Position numbers and translations under genes: made by a program. The notes below the pieces were generated by a model that saw only the letters and a program-made list of their open reading frames with translations, was not told the origin of the DNA and ran no database searches. Below, in pieces: positions 34,020 to 44,538 of a DNA stretch of 64,000 bases; positions within the stretch are counted from its first letter, which is position 1, and each line of letters begins with the position of its first letter. Source of the DNA: Miscanthus floridulus (Eukaryota; Streptophyta; Magnoliopsida; Poales; Poaceae); NCBI RefSeq assembly GCF_019320115.1, contig NC_089588.1, forward strand, positions 113,088,733 to 113,152,732, read 5' to 3'.

Positions 34020-35784
34020 CCATTGAACTGAATGGCTCTAGTAGGAGTTGAACTTTGCAGGGCAGCCTTAGAGATTGCCAAGAACACCTGCTCTTCGCTG
34101 CACTCAGGGCCACTGTCCTCAGGTGAACAATCATCGTCATCCTGGAAATCTTGCCAGATAGCCTCGACAGCCAAAAGAACCTCCGGGGAACAACGACGGT
34201 CCTTGGACCACTTGCCGCCACACTTGAAACAGAGCCCGAGCGCTCGACGGTAAGCTTTCACCGCCTTGGGAGTAGAGTCAGTGGACGATGTTGCCACCGC
34301 AGCTTGGACAGCAGGTACCGGGGCCTTCTCCATCTTGGGCGGGGGCGGCAAGGGCAGAGGAGTCTTGATCGCCAGCAGAGACTTGAATGGCGAGGAGCAA
34401 TCACCAGAGCAGAACGGCTTTGACGGTGAAGAAGCCACCTCTTCCTGCAACAATGCTAGCCGACAAGCAGTATCGAAGTTTTGGGGTCTTTGAACAACCA
34501 CAATTGCACGAATGTCATGGCGAACCCCATCCATAAATCGAGTGGTAAAAAACAGGGGATCAGATGAAGGAGAATAAACCGTTAGCTGGTCCACCAGTTG
34601 GGAAAAGGCAGAAACATAGGCAGACACGGTGGTTTGTTGGCCGATGTTGAACATTTGGCGAAGGAGAGATTCGTGCTGGGTCTCGATCGAAACGATCATG
34701 CAAGAGTTGACAAAAGGATTCCCAAGTGATCGAAGGCAACTGGGGAGAAAAGGACTGGTACCAGCGAGCGGCTGCGCCCTCCATGCAATGCTCGACCAAG
34801 CTGACCCAGAGCCATGTAATGCTCGACCAAGCTGACCCAGAGGGACGGATTGACCTCATATGTGTTGAAGTACTTTTCACAGAGAGAACGCCAGCGACGC
34901 GGATTTTCACCATCAAATTTGGGAAATAGAAGTTCAGGAAGACGGCCAGTATGTGGTGAGTGTTGAGGATTCTCAGGTGGTCGAGGGGGAGGGTATCGGG
35001 GTGGTAGGACCAGAGTAGAACGGAGTGGTTCTGGTGGACGAGCAAGGTGATGGAATGGACTAGGAACAGCAGCAAGCTGAGGTGGGGGGTTACACGAATA
35101 CGGCGGAGGAAAAACAGGGTGAACAGGATGAGAATCGGAGGACGTACCCATGGCTGGGATAGGGAGCCAGGTCGTAACGACCCCGGGTCCCGTATCCCGT
35201 GTAGTCGGCTCAACGCGGCGCCCAAACACGGGCAGTTCGGCAGGGAACCCGTCAGACGAGTTCGCAACAGCCTTGGTTGAAGAGTTGTCGACGCTGTGGC
35301 CGTGCGGCAATTCGTCGAACACAGCGCGGGCCTGAGTCTTCGCCATCTTCTGGACAGCAATCCGGATGTCGTCGAGGACGCCATGCGCACAGCTCCTAGG
35401 TCGCCGACTCCAGCGTCGCCAGGCGATCGTCCCGCGCACCCTTGATGGGAACGCTACGCAGGGACTCCAGCTCCGAGAGGCGGGAGGCGAATTCGGCGTC
35501 GCGGTCGATGTAGTTGGCTTGGAGCGTGGCGAGGCGGCTCTCGACCGCAGCGACCTGTGGATCCGCCGGGGCTTCCTCCAGATCCGCGACGCGGCGAGCA
35601 GGTCACTGGAAGCGGCAGCGTGAGATGCCTCCATGCTGTCGAAGCGGAAGTCGACGGCGGCGAAGCGCTTGGACAGGCTGCGCTCCAGATCAGAGAAGCG
35701 TCGGTTGAGGCTGGCCTCCTGAACATCGAACCGGCGATTCAGACCGGTAATCTCATCGAGGATGAGCCGGAGATTGGACTCCAT
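34020..35784 (-). pseudogene. gag: Gag of the Reina-type element, frameshifted by a 31-bp duplication
   Basis: Begins MESNLRLILDEITGLNRRFD at 35,784. The core motif FPKFDGENPRRWRSLCEKYF is near 34,910, and a zinc-knuckle remnant (LCFKCGGKWSKDRRC) near 34,220. At 34,781-34,842 a 31-base segment is duplicated in tandem; because 31 is not a multiple of three, the C-terminal half continues in another frame (ITWESFCQLLHDRFD). A middle stretch of the N-terminal part also reads better in a second frame, so more than one indel is present. Confidence 0.82.
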
Positions 35785-35856
35785 AGCGTCGCGGGATCGC
35801 TAGAATCTGGTGTAGTGGGGGTGGGGAGGTGGGTTGGGTTCCAGGATTGGACGAGT

Positions 35857-35867
35857 CTCGGATACCA
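35857..35867 (-). other. Primer binding site of the Reina-type element
   Basis: On the minus strand TGGTATCCGAG directly follows the 5' LTR, close to the tRNA-Met-type site. Confidence 0.75.
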
Positions 35868-35870
35868 ATT

Positions 35871-36468
35871 TGTTAGCAGCCGGATCAGAGAAGGAGGAAG
35901 GCTTGGGCGGGAAGAAGAACGGGAGAGGAAGGAGGAGTTCTTCGTTTAGAGTTCAGAAGAGTGTTTGCTGTCCGCACCCCTGCGCGCTAAACGGCCCTGT
36001 ATCGCGCGCCTGCATCGCTAAACGCTGCATCTCGCGCGCGTAGCGGCCGGCTGCGCGAGCGCTATTTTCAGAGGCCTGTTCACACGTCAAACACTGTAGA
36101 GAGAGTTAGGGAGAGAGAGAAATACCAGTGAGGGGAATAAAATATGAAACAGTGAGTATAGAGTATAGGATAGAGATAACACGAGTGCGGGAGAAATATG
36201 TATAGAGGAGAGTATCTCGATGACTAAAATAAAATATTTTTTTTTAAGATGAAAATAAAGGTGGACGAGTGCGAATAGCCTTACAATTCGATGATCCTTC
36301 CACTCTTACAGTAGGACGCCTAAATACATCATCTATTTGGACCACTCTGGGCCGGACAGCATACGGTTGGGCTCAGTCTTCCTCTTGGGCCGTGCGGCCT
36401 CGACAGCTTCTTGTTTATCATTGGAGCCCAGCACCTCTTCAGTTGGAGTAGCTTGGTCATCGCTGACA
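35871..36468 (-). repeat. 5' LTR of the Reina-type element, interrupted by an insertion
   Basis: Matches the 289-bp 3' LTR in two blocks (35871-35966 and about 36281-36468) separated by about 310 bases of unrelated DNA. The right block carries a copy of the pol C-terminal coding end. Confidence 0.85.
35967..36280. mobile_element. MITE-like insertion inside the 5' LTR
   Basis: About 314 bases absent from the 3' LTR. The ends read GCTGTCCGCACCC and, inverted, GGCTATTCGCACTC: imperfect terminal repeats (GCTRTYCGCAC). Flanking duplication is only TT or TTR. Left half GC-rich, right half AT-rich; no coding capacity. Family not identified. Confidence 0.65.
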
Positions 36469-36986
36469 AAGGGTATCCTAGGATCTAGATTATCCATTTT
36501 TGTAAAATAAAAATAAAAATTTTAAATAAAGCAGCTAAATTACGGCCGACCGTAATATAGCCTCTCCGCACGGCCATGCCATATTTGGTAAAAAGTGTAA
36601 TTATTATATTCTTTTTCTAATCACGCTGGCTTGTTCCGCGCGTGTGGAAGAAGAATTTTCCACCGTACATAACCGAGCGACTTAAGCGGTCTAGGCCCAG
36701 ACCACGGTTATTATGGGCAAATCCCAAAAAAAGAGACATGTAGTAAGCTTCTCATAAGACTGATTGGCTATCCTATCGCAGAAGAACACATTTGCATTTG
36801 CAAGTTTCCTAGAGCACAACACGATACATGTACCTAGGAAAGCACCCATTTACGCAGCTTCTCTGTATATGGCCTACATCTTGCTCGTCTGTCCATGGCC
36901 TGCATCCTGCATGTTATGTTAAAAAAGGGATAACATGTGTCATAAATTTGTCCAGCCGGATGGCCTTTTTTACTAGTAAGAAAAGG
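36469..36986. other. Intergenic DNA, nothing recognised
   Basis: AT-rich with scattered short open frames; no supported feature. Confidence 0.55.
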
Positions 36987-37627
36987 CTAAATTACCTATT
37001 TAGAGGCCCATTGTTGCCTAACAAATGACACTTAAATTGCCTAAAAAATGCAAAGGTGCTAACATGGGGCTGCTAGGAAAATAGGTAACACCGGATTGCT
37101 CACCTTCGCGTGCGTCATCCATCTTTTCCCTTGACCATAGATATATCTGCACTTGACCATAGATGCCCCACCGCTTGCAACCACAGCTCCACCCGGAATG
37201 TGGCTCCGCCCGCCTTAGCTTTGCCCAGCACCTGGCAAGGAGGAGGCATAGAGGACACTGATTAACCATTCCAAACAGTTGGAAGGCAACACAGACTGCA
37301 CAGGAATGATCTTGTTCAATTGATAAAGCCCAAGGCGTACCACCGATCTTCAAATTGATGAAGCCTAACACAGACAAACAGACGACTGTTCCTATAAAAG
37401 AAATACATGTGTAACAAAACAGTGCATTGAACTGTTAAAATATACATGTGTAAAAGTATGATGTAGCAACTGAAAAGAAGTACCTAAAAGTGCTAGGGGA
37501 TAATCCTGGAGCCTCTATTGGTTGTGAGCAGGTTGCTGCTGGTAATGGTGTAGTGGATTGCATTTTATTAGGCAATTTAAGTGTCATTCACTAGGCAAAA
37601 ATGTCTTCCTAAATAGGCAATTTAAGT
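36987..37627. mobile_element. Short DNA element with inverted ends of about 75 bp
   Basis: Left CTAAATTACCTATTTAG...ATGACACTTAAATTGCC matches, inverted, the right end at about 37,565-37,627 (CTTAAATTGCCTATTTAGG...). The interior (37.07-37.55 kb) has no transposase; a 119-codon minus frame there has no known domain. No target duplication found. Probably a non-autonomous transposon. Confidence 0.6.
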
Positions 37628-38162
37628 ATTCTGAAAAAGTAAAAAGTATGCATGCACAAAAAAGAGTTTTTGTCATTACATTTGTATGAGCATGAAATGC
37701 AATAATTATTGATGGAAACATCTAGCTCTAAGCAAATATCCATGTCAAAACAATTTAATTCAAAATACTTGTCCGAAAAAAAATCATGATTCAACTAGTC
37801 CTATGCATAAAAGCACAAACACTAGAACAATATTTTAAAAAACACAGATGCACATTTTCCACTAGCGGCTGCATTGTGTTTGCTTGCTGCCTGCAACTTG
37901 CTCTGTAGTTCTGCAGCACTGTTCCTTTTATGCCTTCGGTGTTTTCAGCAAGTGTTGTGACTTGTGACTGACTAACTGATTGATTGTGAGTGAGTGATGC
38001 CTCTCACCCCAACACAGTGCACTTCCATTCAGGTTTCAGCAGAAAATTAATATGCTGGATGCAAAGATAATGTACTAGCATCATGGTGCCGGTAATCTAT
38101 CATTAACCACTGGCTCATGTCAACTCTAAAAAATATAGGCACATGTATTGATTACATTACAC
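37628..38162. other. Intergenic DNA, nothing recognised
   Basis: AT-rich; no gene or repeat seen. Confidence 0.55.
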
Positions 38163-38167
38163 AGATC

Positions 38168-38657
38168 TGTTAGGTTTGATCTCCCACGCCATTAGGCCCA
38201 ACGGCCTTTGGGCCTTGTTCTCGCGCCCTGATCGGGGGCGCCCAACCCTACATGATTGGTGAGCCCCCGTCGCACAGCGCTATAAAGGAAAGGTGGGGGC
38301 CGGGGCTCGCAGTACGAGGTTCACCGCGCAGCGAGTCACCCCACCGATATCATAACCCTAACCCGATCTTGAGAAGGGGCGCTGCCAGCGACGGGAAGCA
38401 CCACCGACGCCGGCAACGCCACCCCGACGCACACGCCGCCGCTGAGGACGCCACTGCACCGACTCTCCCTCTCCACCGAACGTCGCTGCCGGCGCGCAGA
38501 TGGCGTCTGCCAACAAGACCCCGGCTGGTGCTTCGACCACTACGGCCTTCGATGGTCTGCGACCTCTCACTCCCCTTCTCTCTACCTCTCTGTAGATTGT
38601 GTGTTAGGATCTTGATTACTGGGATTTTGACTCGATTGAGTCTTAAGAAATCTATCA
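38168..38657 (+). repeat. 5' LTR of the 490-bp-LTR copia element
   Basis: TATA-like GCTATAAAGG near 38,280. An ATG in strong context (GCGCAGATGG) at 38500-38502 opens 18 codons (MASANKTPAGASTTTAFD) that lead to a possible splice donor at 38555; see the gag entry. The 149-codon frame covering most of the LTR is also present in the 3' LTR and is not a gene. Confidence 0.93.
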
Positions 38658-40115
38658 ATGGCATCAGAGCCAGGTGCTTCTGTGTATCCCTAACCAGGTA
38701 GAAGAAAGAAAGAGAACAGATCCATTCGGATCAGATAAAAGATAGGGCCCTCGGCTCACGAAGCCGAACCCTAAGACCTAACCCTAATTCCCCAAATCAA
38801 ATCAGAGAAGGGAAAAGGGGAGGGTCGGAAACAAGAACCCTAGACCTAAATCCTTTCGGATAAGAGAAAACCCTAGACCCAAATCCGAAAGAGGGAAGAA
38901 GGGGAAGAAGAAAGAAAAGAAGGGTCGGAACCCTAACCCTAACCCCATTTTCCCATTCGGATGAACGAAAAAGAAAGAAATCGAAAGCACAGAAAACCGA
39001 ATTGGCAAGAACGAACCCTAACCCTAACCCTAGTTTCCCATTCGGATGAACCCGAAAAGAACAACTCAAATCAGAAAGGGGAAAGTGGGGTTAGGGTTAG
39101 GGTGCGTCGGATGAACCTTCGCCGGTGCGGGAGAAGAAGCCGAGCCGGGGGCGCTGGCTTGCCGGGCTCGGCCAAGGAAGCGTCGCGGCCAGGCCGCTCG
39201 ACGGCGGCGTGCTCACCCGTTGGGGAGCACGCACGCCGGCAAGGGGGCCGGCGACAGCGCCGAGGCTCGCTCCACCGCCCGCTCGCTCATCGCGCTCGCT
39301 CTCGGTTGCGGCTGTGCTGCGCTGAAGAGAGAAGAGAGAGTGCGGCAAAGAAGAGAGAGAGAGAGAGAGCAGGCGCGAATGCGCTAGGGTTTCCAGGCCA
39401 CCGGCCGCGGCGACATTTTTGATCCAGCCGAAACGGACGCCTGGCCGTCGGATCAAGACGGACGCTCGAGATTGGATGGGCCAACTCGCCGGCCCAGGCG
39501 GGCGCGAGCGCGCGCGACACTTTGCCGGCCCAGGCCCAGGTTGTGGCATGGGTGCGGCCAGCTGCGCGCGAGGAGGACTGGGCCGAATTGGTTTTGCCAT
39601 CTTGGGCCACACTGGGCTGAAATGAAAGAAGAAGAAAATTTTCTTATTATTTTCCAGGCGCAATTTTAATGCATATTTTGATGAATTTGAATGATTTTGA
39701 TACAATTTTTCTGTGCAAATTTTATCCAACGATATTTTGCTCAGAAAACAGTGAATTTTTTAGTGCTTCTGGAAAATAATAATATGAAAAGATTATTAAT
39801 GTTTCCGCTGTGCATGATAATTTTCGTTCTCTTTTGATTAAATTTGAACCAACGTGATAATTTAATTTTAAGAGAAGTAATGAATTTCTGATAATTTTGA
39901 TGCGATTATGATATTGTTATTTTCTGACCAACGTTGTTAATAACAATATTATAATTTTTGATCCATGAGAAATTATGCATTAATTTTACTTCTGCCCAAC
40001 GGTGATGTAAAATGTTTTGCATGGATGAATTATAAGTTTTAATTTGATCAACGTTGAGTTAAAAGCATGAAATTTTATGTATAAATATTTCTTACTTACT
40101 CTGGTGTGATTTTAG
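38658..40115 (+). other. Long leader of the copia element, possibly an intron
   Basis: Primer site at the start, then short runs of CCCTAACCCTAA (about 38,934, 39,013 and, inverted, 39,088) amid repeated CATTCGGATGAAC phrases. A GC-rich part follows (39.1-39.6 kb), then AT-rich sequence. No coding region on the plus strand. It ends with a branch-point-like CTTAC and acceptor GATTTTAG at 40,115. Confidence 0.6.
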
Positions 40116-41122
40116 GAGGCAAATGCATTGTGAACATTGCCAACATCCCGACATTCAATGGGACCAATCACCGTGTGTGGCGGGAGAAGTATGAATTGGA
40201 ACTTGCGTTGGGAGAGGTCGATTTTGCCATCACCTCACCGTGTCCTACTGAGCCAGAGGACCCGATGAGAGGTGAAAATGAATCTGACGCTGATTTTGCT
40301 GTTCGAAAGCGTGATCATGCTGAAATAAGAATAAAATATGACCTTGAACATAGGCAATGGACTCTCTCCAACCGCAAGTGCCTGTTGGTAGCCAAAGCCA
40401 CCATAGAAGAACAGATAAGGGGCTCAATCCCTGAATGTGCTACTGCCAAAGAATATCTTGAGAAAATCAAGAGTCAGTTTACTGGGTCTACCAAGGCCAC
40501 AGCAAGTTCACTGATTAAGAAGCTTATGAATAAGAAATTCACTGGTGGTAGCATAAGAGAGCACATTTTGAAGATGAACACTACGGCATCAAAGCTAAAA
40601 GAAATGAATTTGAAGGAGGAGGATTTCCTGATTCATTTGATTTTTGCTTCTTTGCCAAAAGAATATGATACCTTTATTGTGAATTACAATATGCAGCCTG
40701 AAAGATGGGGCATAGAAAGACTCATCCCAATGTGTGCTCAAGAAGAGGAGAGGATAAAGTCCTCACAAGGTGAATCTACTCATTTTGTGAAGGATAACAA
40801 AAGAAAGAACTTTAATGGCAAGAATTCTAAACCACAAGGGAAACCTAAGTGGGATAAGTCCTCTTCCTCCAATTCACAGGGAAAGAAACTCCAGGATTCT
40901 AAGAATCAGCAGTATGGTGGAGCTGAAAAGGATCAGTGCAAGCACTGCTTCAAGAAGGGACACTACAAGAGGGATTGTCCAGACTTCCTGAAATCTCTGC
41001 TAAAGAAAGGTGATGAATTTATTACATTTGTAGATGAATCCCTATATTTATGTTATGATAAATTCACTTGGTGGGTTGATTCAGGAGCACTACTCATGTT
41101 GCAAATTCCTTACAGGGGTTAA
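40116..41122 (+). CDS. gag: Gag of the 490-bp-LTR copia element, start codon apparently in the LTR
   Basis: The conserved gag N-terminus (NIPTFNGTNHRVWREKYELE) begins within 12 codons of the acceptor at 40,115, but there is no in-frame ATG before it: the frame upstream is closed by TAA at 40,082 and the first internal ATG (about 40,265) would remove the conserved start. Joining 38500-38554 to 40116 gives a continuous frame (AFD-G-GKCIV). The rest contains the UBN2-like gag core and a CCHC knuckle (CKHCFKKGHYKRDC, about 40,940), then enters protease (WWVDSGA) where one missing base near 41,088 ends the frame at 41,122. No premature stop inside gag itself. The splice model is inference; an undetected 5' mutation is the alternative. 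Confidence 0.75.
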
Positions 41123-44100
41123 GTGGGACGAGAACCTTGCAAAGAGGAAAAAGAACGATTAAAGTTGCAAATGGAGTGCAAGCCAATGTTGAAGCCATTG
41201 GAGTTTTTTCATTAGAATTGAATAATGGTTTTGTACTTAGACTTAAAGAAGTACTTTATGTTCCCTCTTTGCATAGAAATTTGATAAGTGTTTCGAAACT
41301 TGATGATGATGGAATTGATTGCCATTTTGGTGATGGCAAGTGTAAGATACTGGTTAATAATAAATGTGTTGGTCTTGCCTTCCAACAAGACAAGCTTTAT
41401 TTATTATCTCTTGCTGATAATGCGAACAATGTATGCGATGAGAATGTGAATGATTCCCCATCTGCGGATGTAACTAAGAAGCGGAAGAGAATTGATACTG
41501 TCTCTTCGAAATTATGGCATTGTCGCTTGGGCCATATTTCGAGGGAGAGAATGGAACGATTGGTTAAGGAATCAATTCTCCCACACTTAGAATTTTCAGT
41601 TTTAAAACAATGTATTGATTGCATCAAAGGAAAGTATGTCAAGAAAATTAAGAAAGATGCCAAACGAAGCACATGAATTTTAGAAATAATCGACACAGAC
41701 ATATGTGGTCCTTTTCCTATGAAAAGTGTGGATGGTTATGACTCGTTTATAACATTCACAGATGACTACTCTCGTTATGGCAATATTTATCCAATTAAAG
41801 AAAGATCGGAAGCATTGGATAAATTCAAAATATTTAAAGCTGAAGTTGATAATCAGCACAATAAGAAAATTAAGATAGTACGATCAGACCGAGGTGGAGA
41901 GTACTATGGGTGACATACCCCATATGGCCAAATTCCTGGACCATTTGCAAGGTTCCTACAGGAAAATGGCATAGTTGCTCAGTACTCCACACTGGGGGAG
42001 CCTCAGCAGAATGGAGTGGCTGAAAGACGTAACCGTACCTTAATGGATATGGTAAGAAGCATGATAAGTTACTCCACATTACCGATTAGTTTATGGATGG
42101 AGGCACTGAAAATCGCCATTCACATACTTAATTGAGTACCAAGTAAATCGGTGCCTAAAACACCATATGAATTATGGACAGGAAGGGAACCCTCACTTAA
42201 CCATTTGCGTGTGTGGGGCTATCTAGCTGAGGCAAAAGTGTTTAATCCAAACATAGGAAAGTTAGACTCTAAGACAGTCAGCTGCCATTTTATTGGCTAT
42301 CCAGAAAGATCGAAAGAATATCGCTTCTATTGTCCTGACAGACATACGAAGATTGTAGAAACAAGACACGCTATGTTCTTGGAGGATAACATGATCAGGG
42401 GGAGCATGGTAGCATGAGAAATCAGCCTATAGGAGAAGCGGGTACATGTACCCACTCCGATGGTTGAAGAACCATTCTTCACGCTACCTGCTACTGTTAC
42501 ACCGACAGTGCAAAACACTGTAGTGCCAACACCTGTTGCAAGTTCTCCCGTGGCGACAATGAATGAACATGAGGAACCTATCCTTGAGGAACCTATCTTT
42601 GAGGAACCTATAGAACCAAATGTTGCACATGAGGAAGAACAACAATAGCCAAATGTGGAACAAGTGCCGGAGGCACCTAGAAGGTCTCAAAGAATAAGAA
42701 GATCAGCTATTACTGATGACTATGAAGTTTATGAAATAGAAGAATGTCAGATGGGGGATGATCCCACCTCATTTGAAGAAGCCATAAGAAGCGACCACTC
42801 ATCAAAGTGGCTTAAGGCCATGGAAGATGAATTGAAATCAATGAGTACCAATAAAGTTTGGGACTTAGAAAATATTCCTAAAGGAGCCAAAACAGTAGGC
42901 TATAAATGTGTCTACAAAACGAAATATGACTCCCAAGGGAATATAGAAAGATTTAAAGCGCGACTTGTGGCAAAAGGCTTCATGCAAAGAGAAGGGATTG
43001 ATTACAATGAGACGTTTTCTCCAGTCTCATGTAAAGATTCCTTCAAAATTATAATGGCACTTGTAGCCCACTATGATTTGGAGTTACATCAAATGGATGT
43101 AAAGACGGCTTTCCTAAACGGGGATTTGGAAGAAAATGTTTATATGGCACAACCGAAAGGTTTTGTCGTAAAAGGAAAGGAAAATATGGGATGCCATCTG
43201 AAGAAATCAATCTACGGATTGAAGCAAGCTTCAAGACAGTGGTATTTGAAGTTTGATAGAACGATAAAAGGTTTTGGGTTTGAAGAAAATGTTGAGGACA
43301 ATTGCGTTTATGCAAAGTTCAAGAATGGAAAGTACATATTCCTAATTTTATATGTGGATGATATCTTTCTTGCTAGTAGTGATATCAATCTACTAATGGA
43401 AACGAAGAAATTCTTGTCATCAAATTTTGATATGAAAGATCTCGGTGATGCCTCGTTCGTTTTGGGAATAGAGATTCACCGAGACAGGAGAAAAGGGGTT
43501 CTAGGATTATCGCAAAAGGCATATATAGAAAAGGTCCTGAAGAAATTTAGTATGCATGCGTGTAGTCCTTCACCTGCTCCTATAGTCAAGGGCGATAGGT
43601 TTGGGGAACATCAGTGTCCCAAGAACTAATATGAAATTGACCGAATGAAAGCGGTACCGTATGCTTCAGCTGTTGGAAGTTTATAATATGCTCAAGTGTG
43701 TACACGCCCTAACTTAGCTTTTGTTACCGGGTTACTTGGCAGATATCAAAAGAATCCAGGAATTGAACATTGGAAATTAGTGAAGAAAGTCCTACGTTAT
43801 TTGCAGGGTATGAAAGGCCTCATGCTTACGTATAGAAGATCTGATACCCTGCAGATAGAGGGGTATTCAGATTCTGATTATGCGGGAGATGAAAGAAAAT
43901 CCACGTCAGGATATGTATTTACTCTCGCAGGAGGGGCTATATCGTGGAAAAGCTCCAAACAAACCATGACTACATCCTCGACAATGTATGCCGAGTTTAT
44001 AGCATGCTATGAGGCAACGGGGCAGGTGAATTGGCCGAAGAAATTCATACCCGGATTGAAAGTGATTGATGATATAAATGAACCACTGAGATTGTATTGT

Positions 44101-44325
44101 GATAACAATCCAGTGGTACAGTACGCTCACAACAATAGGTCAAGTGGTGCTACCAAACACATTGACATAAAGTACTATGTTGTGAAAGATAAAGTTCGGG
44201 ATCATATAATAAATCTTGAGCATATAAGTACAGAGAAAATGCTCGTGGATCCGCTCACAAAGGGCTTACCACCCAACATGTTCAGAGAACACGTAGTCGG
44301 CATGGGTTTAAGAGAAAGCCTATGA
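41123..44325 (+). pseudogene. pol: Protease-integrase-RT-RNase H of the 490-bp-LTR copia element
   Basis: After the protease frameshift all of pol lies in one frame. Integrase has LWHCRLGH...CIDCIKGK (HHCC), DICGPF, VRSDRGGEY and QQNGVAERR (D, D, E). RT has HQMDVKTAFLNGDL and YVDDI (about 43,351). RNase H runs through YSDSDYAG and ends MGLRESL at 44,325. Eight premature stops occur: TGA 41674, 41911, 42133, 42415; TAG 42430, 42646; TAA 43627, 43684. Most sit where Arg (CGA) or Gln (CAG/CAA) is the usual residue, so C-to-T change explains them. No other frameshift was seen. Confidence 0.92.
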
Positions 44326-44368
44326 TTCCCGAACATACGAAGGGTCCAAAGAAAGTTTATATTTCAAA

Positions 44369-44518
44369 ATGGAGAAGTGTATTGTGGCTGTTAGTCTAAC
44401 GGCACTAATTGCTGTGACGATGGGACATTTTTATGCACTAATCTGTGATGAAATAGGATGGAAGCAAGAAAAATATGAATTGAAAGTTTTGAGTATGAAA
44501 TTAAAGAACGAAGAATAG
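44369..44518 (+). CDS. Small ORF (49 aa), membrane-protein-like, between pol and 3' LTR
   Basis: ATG at 44369 to TAG at 44516-44518, in a different frame from pol and 43 bases after its stop. The protein starts MEKCIVAVSLTALIAVTMG: one hydrophobic stretch of about 20 residues that could be a signal or membrane anchor, then a charged Lys/Glu-rich tail. No premature stop, unlike pol next door. I do not recognise the family. It could be a chance ORF, but position and hydrophobic profile are those expected of a small accessory or envelope-like product. Confidence 0.4.
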   Translation: MEKCIVAVSLTALIAVTMGHFYALICDEIGWKQEKYELKVLSMKLKNEE

Positions 44519-44538
44519 ATGAGAGATCAAAGGGGGAA

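Larger units (their letters stand above)
30468..36468 (-). mobile_element. Complete Reina-type Ty3/gypsy chromovirus, decayed
   Basis: Two LTRs bound gag, protease, RT-RNase H, integrase and a chromodomain-like tail on the minus strand. Flanks are GAGGG (30463-30467) and AAGGG (36469-36473), an almost perfect 5-bp duplication. Primer site and polypurine tract are in place (AAGAGGAGGGGAA before the 3' LTR on the minus strand). Short LTRs and a chromodomain-type tail fit the Reina clade. Confidence 0.9.

Noticed and set aside
38252..38701. 149-codon open frame found in both LTRs of the 6.9-kb copia element (also 44572-45036)
   Set aside because: It is conserved only because it is LTR sequence; Pro/Arg/His-rich, no domain, and antisense frames are equally open.
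38930..39110. Interstitial telomere or chromosome fusion point
   Set aside because: Runs are only two to three units long, of CCCTAA instead of CCCTAAA, and lie inside a defined retrotransposon.
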